This document shows, in pieces, positions 12,812 to 22,900 of a stretch of 64,000 nucleotides of DNA. The DNA comes from Zoroaster sp. YZ-2022. Its lineage: Eukaryota; Echinodermata; Asteroidea; Forcipulatida; Zoroasteridae. The position numbers and the translations under genes were made by a program. The stretch's first letter is position 1. Each line of letters opens with the position of its first letter. The stretch lies in assembly GCA_029582265.1 (NCBI GenBank), contig CM055822.1:45498559-45562558 (forward strand), in the 5' to 3' direction. Below the pieces are notes generated by a model that searched no databases, was not told the DNA's origin, and saw only the letters and a program-made list of their open reading frames with translations.

Positions 12812-13341
12812 TGTAAGCTACAATCTTGTAAGACCACACAGTCTTACAGACCACACAGTATTACACCGGAAAACAGGTGTCCTATTATCCACTTAACTTA
12901 TGTACCACACAGTCTTACAGACCACACAGTATTACACCGGAAAACAGGTGTCTATTATCCAATTAACTTATGTACAGGTCCATCTTCTTATAGTACCAAT
13001 TAATCTTAATAAATCCTGTCAATGGCCACCCCTATGTCCAGTCCAACAGACTGGCTGTCTGGCCATACTATTGTATGTCTTTTCCCTAGTATTAGATTAC
13101 ACTCACTGATCTTGTCAGTGACTAGTTTTGTGTAGATATAAATGCCATGTATCAACCTCTGGGTCAGTCTGGCATTCCTCTCTACAAGTGTACCTCTTTG
13201 TATAGCCCTACAGTAAGATTAATAAAATCCTGTATTTAGCCCAAAGAGAAGTCTCCACAGAGTATCTTATTTGTCTTCACTCGATCTCTATACTTTCCTA
13301 ACTACATCGGCCAGCTCCGGTAACATCATTCCAGTGTTACA
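12812..13341 (+). mobile_element. Probable solo LTR inside the THAP element
   Basis: Begins TGTAAGCTACAATC and ends AGTGTTACA (TG...CA), flanked by CTGT on both sides (12808-12811 and 13342-13345). It contains a TATA-like TATAAATGCC near 13135 and AATAAAATCC near 13220, as expected for U3-R-U5 order on the plus strand. A 78-bp block (ACACAGTCTTACAGACCACA...) is tandemly doubled at about 12835-12975 in the U3 part. The short target duplication leaves room for doubt. Confidence 0.45.
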
Positions 13342-13355
13342 CTGTTTTTGTTGTT

Positions 13356-13448
13356 ATGCCGCCAAGGTGTATTGTTGCTGACTGCAGCAACACTTCTAAA
13401 GATGGTGTCAGTCTGCGCAGATTCCCATCAGATCCAAAATATCAATGA
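13356..13448 (+). pseudogene. THAP zinc-finger N-terminus, frameshifted remnant
   Basis: ATG at 13356 opens 30 codons reading MPPRCIVADC then SNTSKDGVSLRRFPSDPKYQ before a stop. It has the N-terminal C-x4-C pair followed by the RFPSDP block typical of THAP DNA-binding domains. Downstream in another frame (about 13459-13485) TAAVKHTRS resembles the next part of the domain, so the reading frame is broken by an indel and stops. The second Cys-His pair is not recognisable. It sits inside a TTAA-flanked inverted-repeat element, so it is best read as the remnant of a transposase DNA-binding domain. The solo LTR just upstream would also separate it from its promoter. Confidence 0.65.
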
Positions 13449-13712
13449 ATTTGTTTAGACAGCTGCAGTGAAGCATACCAGATCATAACGGTCAGGAATG
13501 TGCATTGTCAATGTCCTTTGTCATTCGGTGCCTAGGTCTACGTCACGAAAAGCGATATCAAAAGGGACAACACAAATTTTGGGGACAAATTAAATTGTTA
13601 TAACTCATGACAAACTTATAAAAATAGTAAGTATCATGTTTTATTAATACAAAACCATATATCAAGCCCCAAAAATGTAGTGTGAAAAATTACCATTTCA
13701 TAGGACCTTTAA

Positions 13713-13932
13713 CGGATGGTAAAGACATGGCTTATCAAAATCAGAGCAGGGTGTATGTGCCAGCTTGTTTGCCAGCTGGTTTTTTTTGTGACGCGCGACA
13801 TGGATTTGAACCAATCAGAGTGAAGAAGATTGTTTCGCATCATGCGCATGACTCGTGTACATTGAAAGTGTTTCATGTGTCACCAAAACGTGAATTTACC
13901 TATTTCTACTTGGCTTTATTCAACCAAAATTA

Positions 13933-13976
<44 letters not shown>

Positions 13977-14735
13977 TTTTGAAAACGAAATAGATACGGG
14001 CATTTATGAATGGGAATAAACGTTTGACGCTTGGTTCCATTCAACTCGGCTTCACCTCGCTGAATGGAACATTCCATCTTTCAACTCATGAAAATATTCT
14101 CACCATTGCACTCATAGGAACATTCATTATCTGTATATTAAAGTGATAATTTACAAAGAAAAAGATTGAAAATCTGGGGAAAAAAAATAAATGGTTGATG
14201 AAATTGCAAATCAAAATGTGTCTTGATTAGGCTAACCATGCAAGCTGTATACCACATTCTTTTGCCGCATCAACTTCAGTTTTTCATTGAACCTTTCATT
14301 CAGTGATGTTAACCTGGGATGTTTACGCACGTTACACCACGCCTACTCTACAGTGTTTTCTTAATCTATCCAGGCCGTCCGTGTGACAACTGAACTAGAC
14401 CACTATATACTCTCCGTGCGTTTGTGACTCGCGGCACTTGACAGCTGATTTCTCTTCTCATTATAGGAATAATTACATATAGCTCACGGGGGTTGACGTC
14501 AACTATACTATCCTGATTGGGAAATGCTTTTTTTTTTTTTTTTTTTTTTTTTTCATCATCCTGATTGAAACCCTATTCTTCCAATGAGGAAACACCTTAG
14601 GTGACAATGACACCTTCTGTACGGGATACTGTTATATTCTGTTGTGCTTCACTTCATGTGAGTCAAGATGGGAGATCGGCCTATATGTATAAAAACAACT
14701 GACCTGTGTACACTGTAAGTTTCAGGTTGTGTTCT
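13713..14735. other. Unique and homopolymer-rich stretch, no gene seen
   Basis: 13713-13790 is the reverse complement of about 16943-17010 (dispersed repeat containing CATGGCTTATCAAAATCAGA). The rest has long T runs at about 13937-13973 and 14528-14553. No gene supported. Confidence 0.45.
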
Positions 14736-15301
14736 TAGGCCAAAAAAGGAAAAAATAAGTCTCCGGTTTCTGGTCTTCGCGCTCTGCGCATGTCGCCTCA
14801 GACCCATGTTTTTTTTTTATTGTTTTTTTTAATTTTATTTTTTTTTAATGAAAGGTTGCCAAAACACAAGGCTCTGTCACTCATAGTGCAGGCTAGAACT
14901 ACACTGTAAGGGAGAGGGGGAGAATTAAAAAAAAAACAATACTTGGAGCTTTCCCAATGCGTGTCGGCATTTTTAGTTTTTTTTTTTTTTTTGTTGCCAT
15001 GAAACGATGTCCATTTGCAGCCAAAATTGCTGGATCGATTAGAATTCTGCCGCCCTGTGTTTTAAATGAATTTCTTATAGGGTATAAAATGTTTGCCTGA
15101 TTTGTGCGGCCTCTCTTAGCCACCATACTTTGTGTATGGGAAATTTGGTCTGGTTCCAATAACCGCGTGTACATGTATCACATATTTCACTGGTTGGCAA
15201 AAAAAAATTTTTTAAAGATTGCCAAAAAGAAAAAAGTCATTGCACCGATTTTGAAGCCGACCTATGACCAGAAGCCGGGGACTTTGTTTGTATGGCCTTA
15301 A
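14736..15301. mobile_element. Family C foldback, copy C3 (longest uninterrupted copy)
   Basis: TTAGGCCAAAAAAGG...CTCCGGTTTCTGGTC at the left, and GACCAGAAGCCGGGGACTTT...GGCCTTA at the right. The core has GCAGCCAAAATTGCTGGATC, CTCTTAGCCACCATACTTTG, GGAAATTTGGTCTGGTTCC and CGTATTTC-like words. A useful reference for the family's full length (about 560 bp). Confidence 0.75.
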
Positions 15302-15700
15302 CAAGAAAAAAGAGCGAAAAAGCTTTCAGAAATTTTGATTGGCAAACACAAACATGTGGAGCGTGAGTGTGTTCCAATTCTGTCCCTCGCATGCTAGGGA
15401 TGGACATCAGTGCATTATTACTGGGCCAACAAATTCTGGTGTTTTTTTTTGTTTTTTTTTCTCAATTAAAGTCATATTGTATGTCCTTCGCAGGAGGGAG
15501 AGAATTGAATTACATTCTGTATTAATTCCAACACAGCCCTGCACATTGTCTTTGTGTGTTCCTGTTAATACTCGTTTGTCTACAAAACGTTTTTTTTTTG
15601 TTCATTCCATTCTCCCTTTGGTGTTTTTTTATTGGTGGGTAATACATGATTTGTTATTGTATTTCTTGATTCCATTTTCTCCAAGATAACAATTTGTACA
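15302..15700. other. Spacer, no gene seen
   Basis: The open frame at 15339-15689 is rich in Phe from T runs and has no recognisable domain. Confidence 0.45.
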
Positions 15701-16937
15701 TTAACCCTAACCTTCCCAAATCCTCCAAAATCCTCTTTGCTAAAGTGAAGGATTTTGAAGGATTAAGGTTACATGCTTCATGTTCTTTGCAAAAATGAAG
15801 GATTTTGGAGGATTGATCGAGGTTATAAGGCATACTTGCCTTTCCATGGTACATGTACATCCATGTTTGTTGTAGTGATTGCAAGGTCAGTGGACACTGT
15901 TTATTGCTCTATGCATGCAGGGAGGATCCCTGGCCATGTACATACTGAGACGCAATAGAAACTTACCACTTTTTCGACCTTAAATTATCAGTAATCACAA
16001 TGCACAAATGTAATATGTGCACTCGCGGTGAAGTGGATACAGATGGGATCGAGTACAGTGGACAAAACGTGGACATTTCCTCAATAAAATGCCAACATTT
16101 CTAATCCAAATTGTTGTGTTGTCTTATTTTGAACCATTACAATTTTATGCTATTCCAAAACAAGTGGTAAGTTTCTATTGCGTCTCAGTATATATCACAG
16201 ATTAGAAACACATGTGTGCATACAGGATTCAGGTTATGTGTAAGCAAATGGGCCTAGGGAGTTAGGAAGGATTCAGGTTATGTGTAAGCAAATGGGCCTG
16301 GGGAGTTAGGAAGGATTCAGGTTATGTGTAAGCAAATGGGCCTAGGGAGTTAGGAAGGATTCAGGTTATGTGTAAACAAATGGGCCTGGGGAGTTAGGAA
16401 GGATTCAGGTTATGTGTAAGCAAATGGGCCTAGGGAGTTAGGAAGGATTCAGGTTATGTGTAAGCAAATGGGCCTGGGGAGTTAGGAAGGATTCAGGTTA
16501 TATGTGTAAGCAAATGGGCCTAGGGAGTTAGGAAGGATTCAGGTTATGTGTAAGCAAATGGGCCTAGGGAGTTAGGAAGGATTCAGGTTATGTGTAAGCA
16601 AGTGGGCCTAGGGAGTTAGGAAGGATTCAGGTTATGTGTAAGCAAATGGGCCTAGGGAGTTAGGAAGGATTCAGGTTATGTGTAAGCAAGTGGGCCTATA
16701 GGGAGTTAGGAAGGATTCAGGTCATGTGTAAGCAAATGGGCCTAGGGAGTTAGGAAGGATTCAGGTTATGTGTAAGCAAATGGGCCTAGGGAGTTAGGAA
16801 GGATTCAGGTTATGTGTAAGCAAATGGGCCTAGGGAGTTAGGAAGGATTCAGGTTATGTGTAAGCAAATGGGCCTAGGGAGTTAGGAAGGATTCAGGTTA
16901 TGTGTAAGCAAATGGGCCTAGGGAGTTAAGGTTTTAA
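15701..16937. mobile_element. Family A TTAA element, copy A4, with about 16 VNTR units
   Basis: Starts TTAACCCTAACCTTCCC. The right end is degraded (GGGAGTTAAGGTTTTAA). From about 16218 to 16930 the 44-bp unit (AGGATTCAGGTTATGTGTAA then GCAAATGGGCCTAGGGAGTT and AGGA) is repeated about 16 times, against four in A3, ten in A8 and one in A6, A7 and A9. A 248-bp mariner-like MITE is inserted at 15943-16190. Confidence 0.75.
15943..16190. mobile_element. 248-bp MITE with perfect 28-bp inverted ends inside A4
   Basis: Left end TACTGAGACGCAATAGAAAC plus TTACCACT. The right end at 16163-16190 is its exact reverse complement. Uninterrupted family A copies read GTACATGTATCACAG here, so the insertion duplicated TA, as Tc1/mariner-superfamily elements do. 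No coding capacity. Confidence 0.75.
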
Positions 16938-17401
16938 TAGAACAGCTGGCAAACAGCTGGCCCATACCCGCTTCTCTGATTTTGATAAGCCATGTCTTTA
17001 CCATCCGTTAATACACCCCCCATATGATTACGTTTTGTCCAATCAGATTGTCTAAAACTGTCTTGAGCATTTATGAATTGTTTTCATTTATATTCTGAAT
17101 GTAATTTGAAGAATTATCATTAAAACGTGGCATTTGTGTGCAGGTCGTTGACGTACATAATTGGAGAATATTATTCGGACGTGGATCCCAGGGTCAAAAA
17201 AAAAAAAAAAAATGGGGTTTGGTACATGCTCCTCCCCCTGGTTCCGCCGATGATATTATTTGACTATTCTTTAGAAAGATGGAAAGATTTTAGGTGATGT
17301 TTGATATACTTGTTTTGATTAATATTTTGGCGTTTATTGAAAATAAATTGACAAATTTTACATTAAAAATATCAAACATAAAATACCCTTTGATACCATC
17401 A
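16938..17401. other. Dispersed repeat with the THAP element's empty site, then unique DNA
   Basis: 16943-17025 is the inverted paralogue of the flanks of the THAP element. The remainder is AT-rich without features, apart from an A-run at about 17195-17211. Confidence 0.5.
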
Positions 17402-17492
17402 TTAACCCTAACTCCCTAGACAACAAAGGCAGTTGGAGGATTTTGAAGGATTTTTATTGTTCACTAACAATGCTTAGGGAGTTAGGGTTAAC
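17402..17492. mobile_element. Minimal family A TTAA element, copy A5
   Basis: TTAACCCTAACTCCCTAG at the left and TTAGGGAGTTAGGGTTAA at the right, only 91 bp in total, with a single GGAGGATTTTGAAGGATT in the middle. It shows the smallest termini the family can be reduced to. Confidence 0.65.
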
Positions 17493-17534
17493 TGAAATAT
17501 GTTTTATGTAAAACCATGGTAATTCTTTCATATT

Positions 17535-18153
17535 AAAGGGGCAGTATTGTCGCGATCAACCGGGCATGGAATCAGAGTGCTTGTTTTAGATTAACTCGGT
17601 GACTGAAAATAATTTCCCACATGATATGGTCATATTACCATTGCTGCTGCATAAATGAACCAGTAATTTGCAGTCACTGTGTTCATTTTAAACTATATGT
17701 GTGGCGGTCCAGGAAAACCCAACACATGGTCAAATTGTTACAATTCTTGTTGAGCATTTAATCAAGTAATACACCCTTTACTGATCTCATAACAGTTTTA
17801 ATGAGTTCAATATTCAAACCACAACTAAAGTTATGACCTTTCAAAGACGCTTCTAAAAACCCACAAACGGAGAAATTAGGCTTCAAAGTTGGCTATGCAG
17901 TAAACGTAAATCCCTTGAATTGAGGTGAAATTGACATAGTAAAAATAGTGTAAAAGTGTTTTTCATTTCTTTCAAACTAAGATTTTTCACATAAAGGAGT
18001 TATGGTCAATTTTTACGTAAATCGGTCCATAATTACAAAATGTGCGTGGCGAATTCCAACGGGTTTTCCCCGACTGCCACACATATGTAGGACATCGATT
18101 CCATGCCCTGTTGAAAGTCTGCTCTGATCGTGACGGTACTGCCCCTTTAAGAG
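17535..18153. mobile_element. Family D MITE, copy D3, with a nested MITE
   Basis: Starts TTAAAGGGGCAGTATTGTCG and ends CGTGACGGTACTGCCCCTTTAA, a TTAA-flanked inverted repeat. It is interrupted at AAACTA|GGAC by a 392-bp insertion (17696-18087), as comparison with D4-D8 shows. Confidence 0.75.
17696..18087. mobile_element. 392-bp insertion in D3 with TGTGTGGC ends and TA target
   Basis: Inner ends TATGTGTGGCGGTCCAGGAA and the counterpart CCCCGACTGCCACACATATG are inverted. Uninterrupted copies read AAACTAGGACA, so TA is the likely duplicated target. Non-coding. Mariner-like by target only. Confidence 0.55.
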
Positions 18154-18178
18154 ATATTTGATGTACTGTTTGTTTGTA

Positions 18179-18750
18179 TTAAAGGGGCAATAGTCCTATC
18201 GTCACTATCAACAGGGCATGTGGAATGCAATAATATTAATATGCAATTACACACCTGATCTTGACTGCCAGCCAGTTTTGGCGCAGTCAACGATCCGAGC
18301 ATCTGTATAATACCAGGCGTTATCAGCACCAAGGCCTGACCTTATAGCTGAGTGACACTTAAAGATGGGATAGAGCATGACCCAGGGACAATTGAAGGGC
18401 AATCGGGAGTGCTAGTTTTAGATTTACTCAGTGACTGAAAAAAATACCCCCACATGATAAGGTCATGTTACTGTTGCTGCTGCATAAATGAGCCAGTAAT
18501 TTTCAGTCACTGTGTTCATCTTAAACTAGGACACCGAGTACATGCCCTGTTGAAAGTCTGCTCTGATCGTGACGATACTTTTAAGCTGAACTTTCACATT
18601 TTGCATACATATTTCTTGATCGTCATGGATGGATGGATATAATGACCTTTTTCCAAGACTTATTCTGGGTTTAAACAATGAGATTCCAATGCATAATTTG
18701 TATGTTAATTAGGTTTATGCATCGTTTAAATGCATTTTTAAATTTTTATT
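18179..18750. mobile_element. Family D MITE copy D4, disrupted, plus shared flank
   Basis: A left end TTAAAGGGGCAATAGTCCTA (18179) is followed by about 150 bp of other sequence. The family core then resumes at about 18400 (GTGCTAGTTTTAGATTTACTC) and ends near 18580. 18585-18750 is the reverse complement of 3187-3362, extending the match between the two loci. Confidence 0.55.
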
Positions 18751-18985
18751 TGATTGTGACGGTAATATTTAATATTTAATATTTTTGGTTTATTGTCAAA
18801 CAAAATTGATCTTGTTGCCATAGGCAAAATTGCATCAGATTTTTTCATTAAACAAATTTTACATTATAAAAACATAAAAATATTTTTAAAAAACCATAAA
18901 AAACAATTTGATACCATCATTAAATGAAGTATGTTTTATTTAAAACATGATAATTCATGAGAATACCAAAGGTTTACTTTGCTTT

Positions 18986-19218
18986 AAAGGGAACATATCG
19001 TCACGATCAACAGGACATGGAATTGGAGTGCTAGTTTTAGATTAACTCAGTGACTGAAAAAAAAAATACCCACGTGATAAGATCATATTACTGTTGCTGC
19101 TGCATACATGTACGTCGTCAGCCAGTAATTATCAGTCACTGTGTTCATCTTAAAGCTGATTCCATGCCCTGTAGAAATTCTGCTCTGATCATGATGAAAT
19201 TGTCCCTTTAAAGCAGTC
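18986..19218. mobile_element. Family D MITE, copy D5
   Basis: TTTAAAGGGAACATATCGTC at the left, and ATGATGAAATTGTCCCTTTAAA at the right. The interior carries GGACATGGAATTGGAGTGCT, TGTTGCTGCTGCATA and CAGTCACTGTGTTCATC. Confidence 0.7.
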
Positions 19219-19977
19219 TGTCATTAAAGGTGTATCACCGCTGTTTCTCTCTATTTTAATGGCAACTTTCGCTATTTTTAACAGAGTTTTTTTTTTAAAG
19301 AGATTTTTCATCAGAACATTGCTATTTTACTAGATGAAGTAAATATAAATGCTGTAAAATGACAGATTTCTCATAATAGTTGTGAGAAGCATGCAGCGGC
19401 GAAGCCATGGGGGGGCATGTGCCCCCCCACAATTTTCCAGTGCCCCCACCCAAAAAAAGAAAAGAAAAAGAAAAGGGAAAAAAACGATACCCCCTGGGCC
19501 CCCGCCCCACTGATAAGCAATGCCCTTCCCTCCCGTTCCCTCCACTGAAAAAGTCCTGGCTACGCCGCTGGAAGCATGGTTTTACAGTAAATATCTACCA
19601 AAATGAATTTATGGTAGGTCCCGTCATCAATTGATTTTGGCCTTTTTTTTTTTTTTAACCTGTTAAACCAAGATTCTGACAAGTATTTTGTGAAATATCT
19701 CATTTTGAAGCGTTTGTATTCTTTTTTAATAGGAAAAAATATCAATGTTCCAATGAAAAATTAAATTTCCAGATTTTCTTTGAGCAAAAAAAAATAAAGC
19801 ATACCTTTAACTGCAAAGGTTACTAACTGCATTGCCACATGAAGCTGAACTTCTGATATAACAAGTGGCTGTAGGACTATCGTAATGTAATTTGTAAAGC
19901 AGACAGAGATGCATCGTTCACTATTGTTAAAGACGCATAGTCGTGTCTTTGGAGATATTTCACACAAAGTCATAGAC
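19219..19977. other. Unique-looking stretch, no gene seen
   Basis: 19383-19572 is a G/C-run region (GGCGAAGCCATGGGGGGGCA ... CTACGCCGCTGG) resembling a dispersed low-complexity repeat. Open frames there are homopolymer artefacts. Confidence 0.4.
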
Positions 19978-19982
19978 CTAAG

Positions 19983-22900
19983 CATTGTTCTACCATCCAA
20001 TCTGACCATTACTTGACCAGAAATGAATTTATCACACGTTAGTGATCAATTAATTGATTTACTGGAAAGTAATTAATTTATCAGGAAAAGCATTGTTCTG
20101 CCATCAGTGGTTACCATTATTTCACCAGCAATGAATTGATCGCACTTTTACAGTGTGATCAATTTATTAATTTACTGGAATGTAATTTATTTATCAGGAA
20201 AAGCATTGTTCTGCCATCAGTGGTTACCATTATTTCACTAGCAATGAATTGATCGCACTTTTACAGTGTGATCAATTTATTAATTTACTGGAAAGTAATT
20301 TATTTATCAGGAAAAGCATTGTTCTGCCATCAGTGGTTACTATTATTTCACTAGCAATGAATTGATCGCACTTTTACAGTGTGATCAATTTATTAATTTA
20401 CTGGAAAGTAATTAATTTATCAGGAAAAGCATTGTTCTGCCATCAGTGGTTACTATTATTTCACCAGCAATGAATTGATCGCACTTTTACAGTGTGATCA
20501 ATTTATTAATTTACTGGAAAGTAATTAATTTATCAGGAAAAGCATTGTTCTGCCATCAGTGGTTACTATTATTTCACCAGCAATGAATTGATCGCACTTT
20601 TACAGTGTGATCAATTTATTAATTTACTGGAAAGTAATTTATTTATCAGGAAAAGCATTGTTCTGCCATCAGTGGTTACTATTATTTCACTAGTAATGAA
20701 TTGATCGCACTTTTACAGTGTGATCAATTTATTAATTTACTGGAAAGTAATTTATTTATCAGGAAAAGCATTGTTCTGCCATCAGTGGTTGCCATTATTT
20801 CACCAGCAATGAATTGATCGCACTTTTACAGTGTGATCAATTTATTAATTTACTGGAAAGTAATTTATTTATCAGGAAAAGCATTGTTCTGCCATCAGTG
20901 GTTACTATTATTTCACCAGCAATGAATTGATCGCACTTTTACAGTGTGATCAATTTATTAATTTACTGGAAAGTAATTTATTTATCAGGAAAAGCATTGT
21001 TCTGCCATCAGTGGTTACTATTATTTCACCAGCAATGAATTGATCGCACTTTTACAGTGTGATCAATTTATTAATTTACTGGAAAGTAATTTATTTATCA
21101 GGAAAAGCATTGTTCTGCCATCAGTGGTTACTATTATTTCACTAGCAATGAATTGATCGCACTTTTACAGTGTGATCAATTAATTATTTTACTGGAAAGT
21201 AATTAATTTATTCGGAAAAGCATTGTTCTGCCATCAGTGGTTACTATTATTTCACTAGCAATGAATTGATCGCACTTTTACAGTGTGATCAATTTATTAA
21301 TTTACTGGAAAGTAATTTATTTATCAGGAAAAGCATTGTTCTGCCATCAGTGGTTACTATTATTTCACTAGTAATGAATTGATCGCACTTTTACAGTGTG
21401 ATCAATTTATTAATTTACTGGAAAGTAATTTATTTATCAGGAAAAGCATTGTTCTGCCATCAGTGGTTACTATTATTTCACTAGCAATGAATTGATCGCA
21501 CTTTTACAGTGTGATCAATTTATTAATTTACTGGAAAGTAATTTATTTATCAGGAAAAGCATTGTTCTGCCATCAGTGGTTACTATTATTTCACTAGCAA
21601 TGAATTGATCGCACTTTTACAGTGTGATCAATTTATTAATTTACTGGAAAGTAATTTATTTATCAGGAAAAGCATTGTTCTGCCATCAGTGGTTACTATT
21701 ATTTCACTAGCAATGAATTGATCGCACTTTTACAGTGTGATCAATTTATTAATTTACTGGAAAGTAATTTATTTATCAGGAAAAGCATTGTTCTGCCATC
21801 AGTGGTTACTATTATTTCACTAGCAATGAATTGATCGCACTTTACAGTGTGATCAATTTATTAATTTACTGGAAAGTAATTTATTTATCAGGAAAAGCAT
21901 TGTTCTGCCATCAGTGGTTACTATTATTTCACTAGCAATGAATTGATCGCACTTTACAGTGTGATCAATTTATTAATTTACTGGAAAGTAATTTATTTAT
22001 CAGGAAAAGCATTGTTCTGCCATCAGTGGTTACTATTATTTCACTAGCAATGAATTGATCGCACTTTTACAGTGTGATCAATTTATTAATTTACTGGAAA
22101 GTAATTTATTTATCAGGAAAAGCATTGTTCTGCCATCAGTGGTTACTATTATTTCACTAGCAATGAATTGATCGCACTTTTACAGTGTGATCAATTTATT
22201 AATTTACTGGAAAGTAATTTATTTATCAGGAAAAGCATTGTTCTGCCATCAGTGGTTACTATTATTTCACCAGCAATGAATTGATCGCACTTTTACAGTG
22301 TGATCAATTTATTAATTTACTGGAAAGTAATTTATTTATCAGGAAAAGCATTGTTCTGCCATCAGTGGTTACTATTATTTCACTAGCAATGAATTGATCG
22401 CACTTTTACAGTGTGATCAATTTATTAATTTACTGGAAAGTAATTTATTTATCAGGAAAAGCATTGTTCTGCCATCAGTGGTTACTATTATTTCACTTAG
22501 CAATGAATTGATCGCACTTTACAGTGTGATCAATTTATTAATTTACTGGAAAGTAATTTATTTATCAGGAAAAGCATTGTTCTGCCATCAGTGGTTACTA
22601 TTATTTCACTAGCAATGAATTGATCGCACTTTACAGTGTGATCAATTTATTAATTTACTGGAAAGTAATTTATTTATCAGGAAAAGCATTGTTCTGCCAT
22701 CAGTGGTTACTATTATTTCACTAGCAATGAATTGATCGCACTTTTACAGTGTGATCAATTTATTAATTTACTGAAAGTAATTTATTTATCAGGAAAAGCA
22801 TTGTTCTGCCATCAGTGGTTACTATTATTTCACTAGCAATGAATTGATCGCACTTTTACAGTGTGATCAATTTATTAAATTACTGGAAAGTAATTTATTT

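Larger units (their letters stand above)
12562..13712. mobile_element. Decayed THAP-type DNA transposon, TTAA-flanked
   Basis: Ends TTAAAGGTCCTATGAA (12562-12577) and TTCATAGGACCTTTAA (13697-13712) form an inverted repeat framed by TTAA. The flanks match an uninterrupted paralogous sequence at about 16943-17025, which has a single TTAA at 17008-17011, confirming TTAA target duplication. Inside is a THAP-like start (13356-13448) and a probable solo LTR (12812-13341). TTAA targets with THAP transposases are known for Kolobok-type elements. That class is inferred here. Confidence 0.7.
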
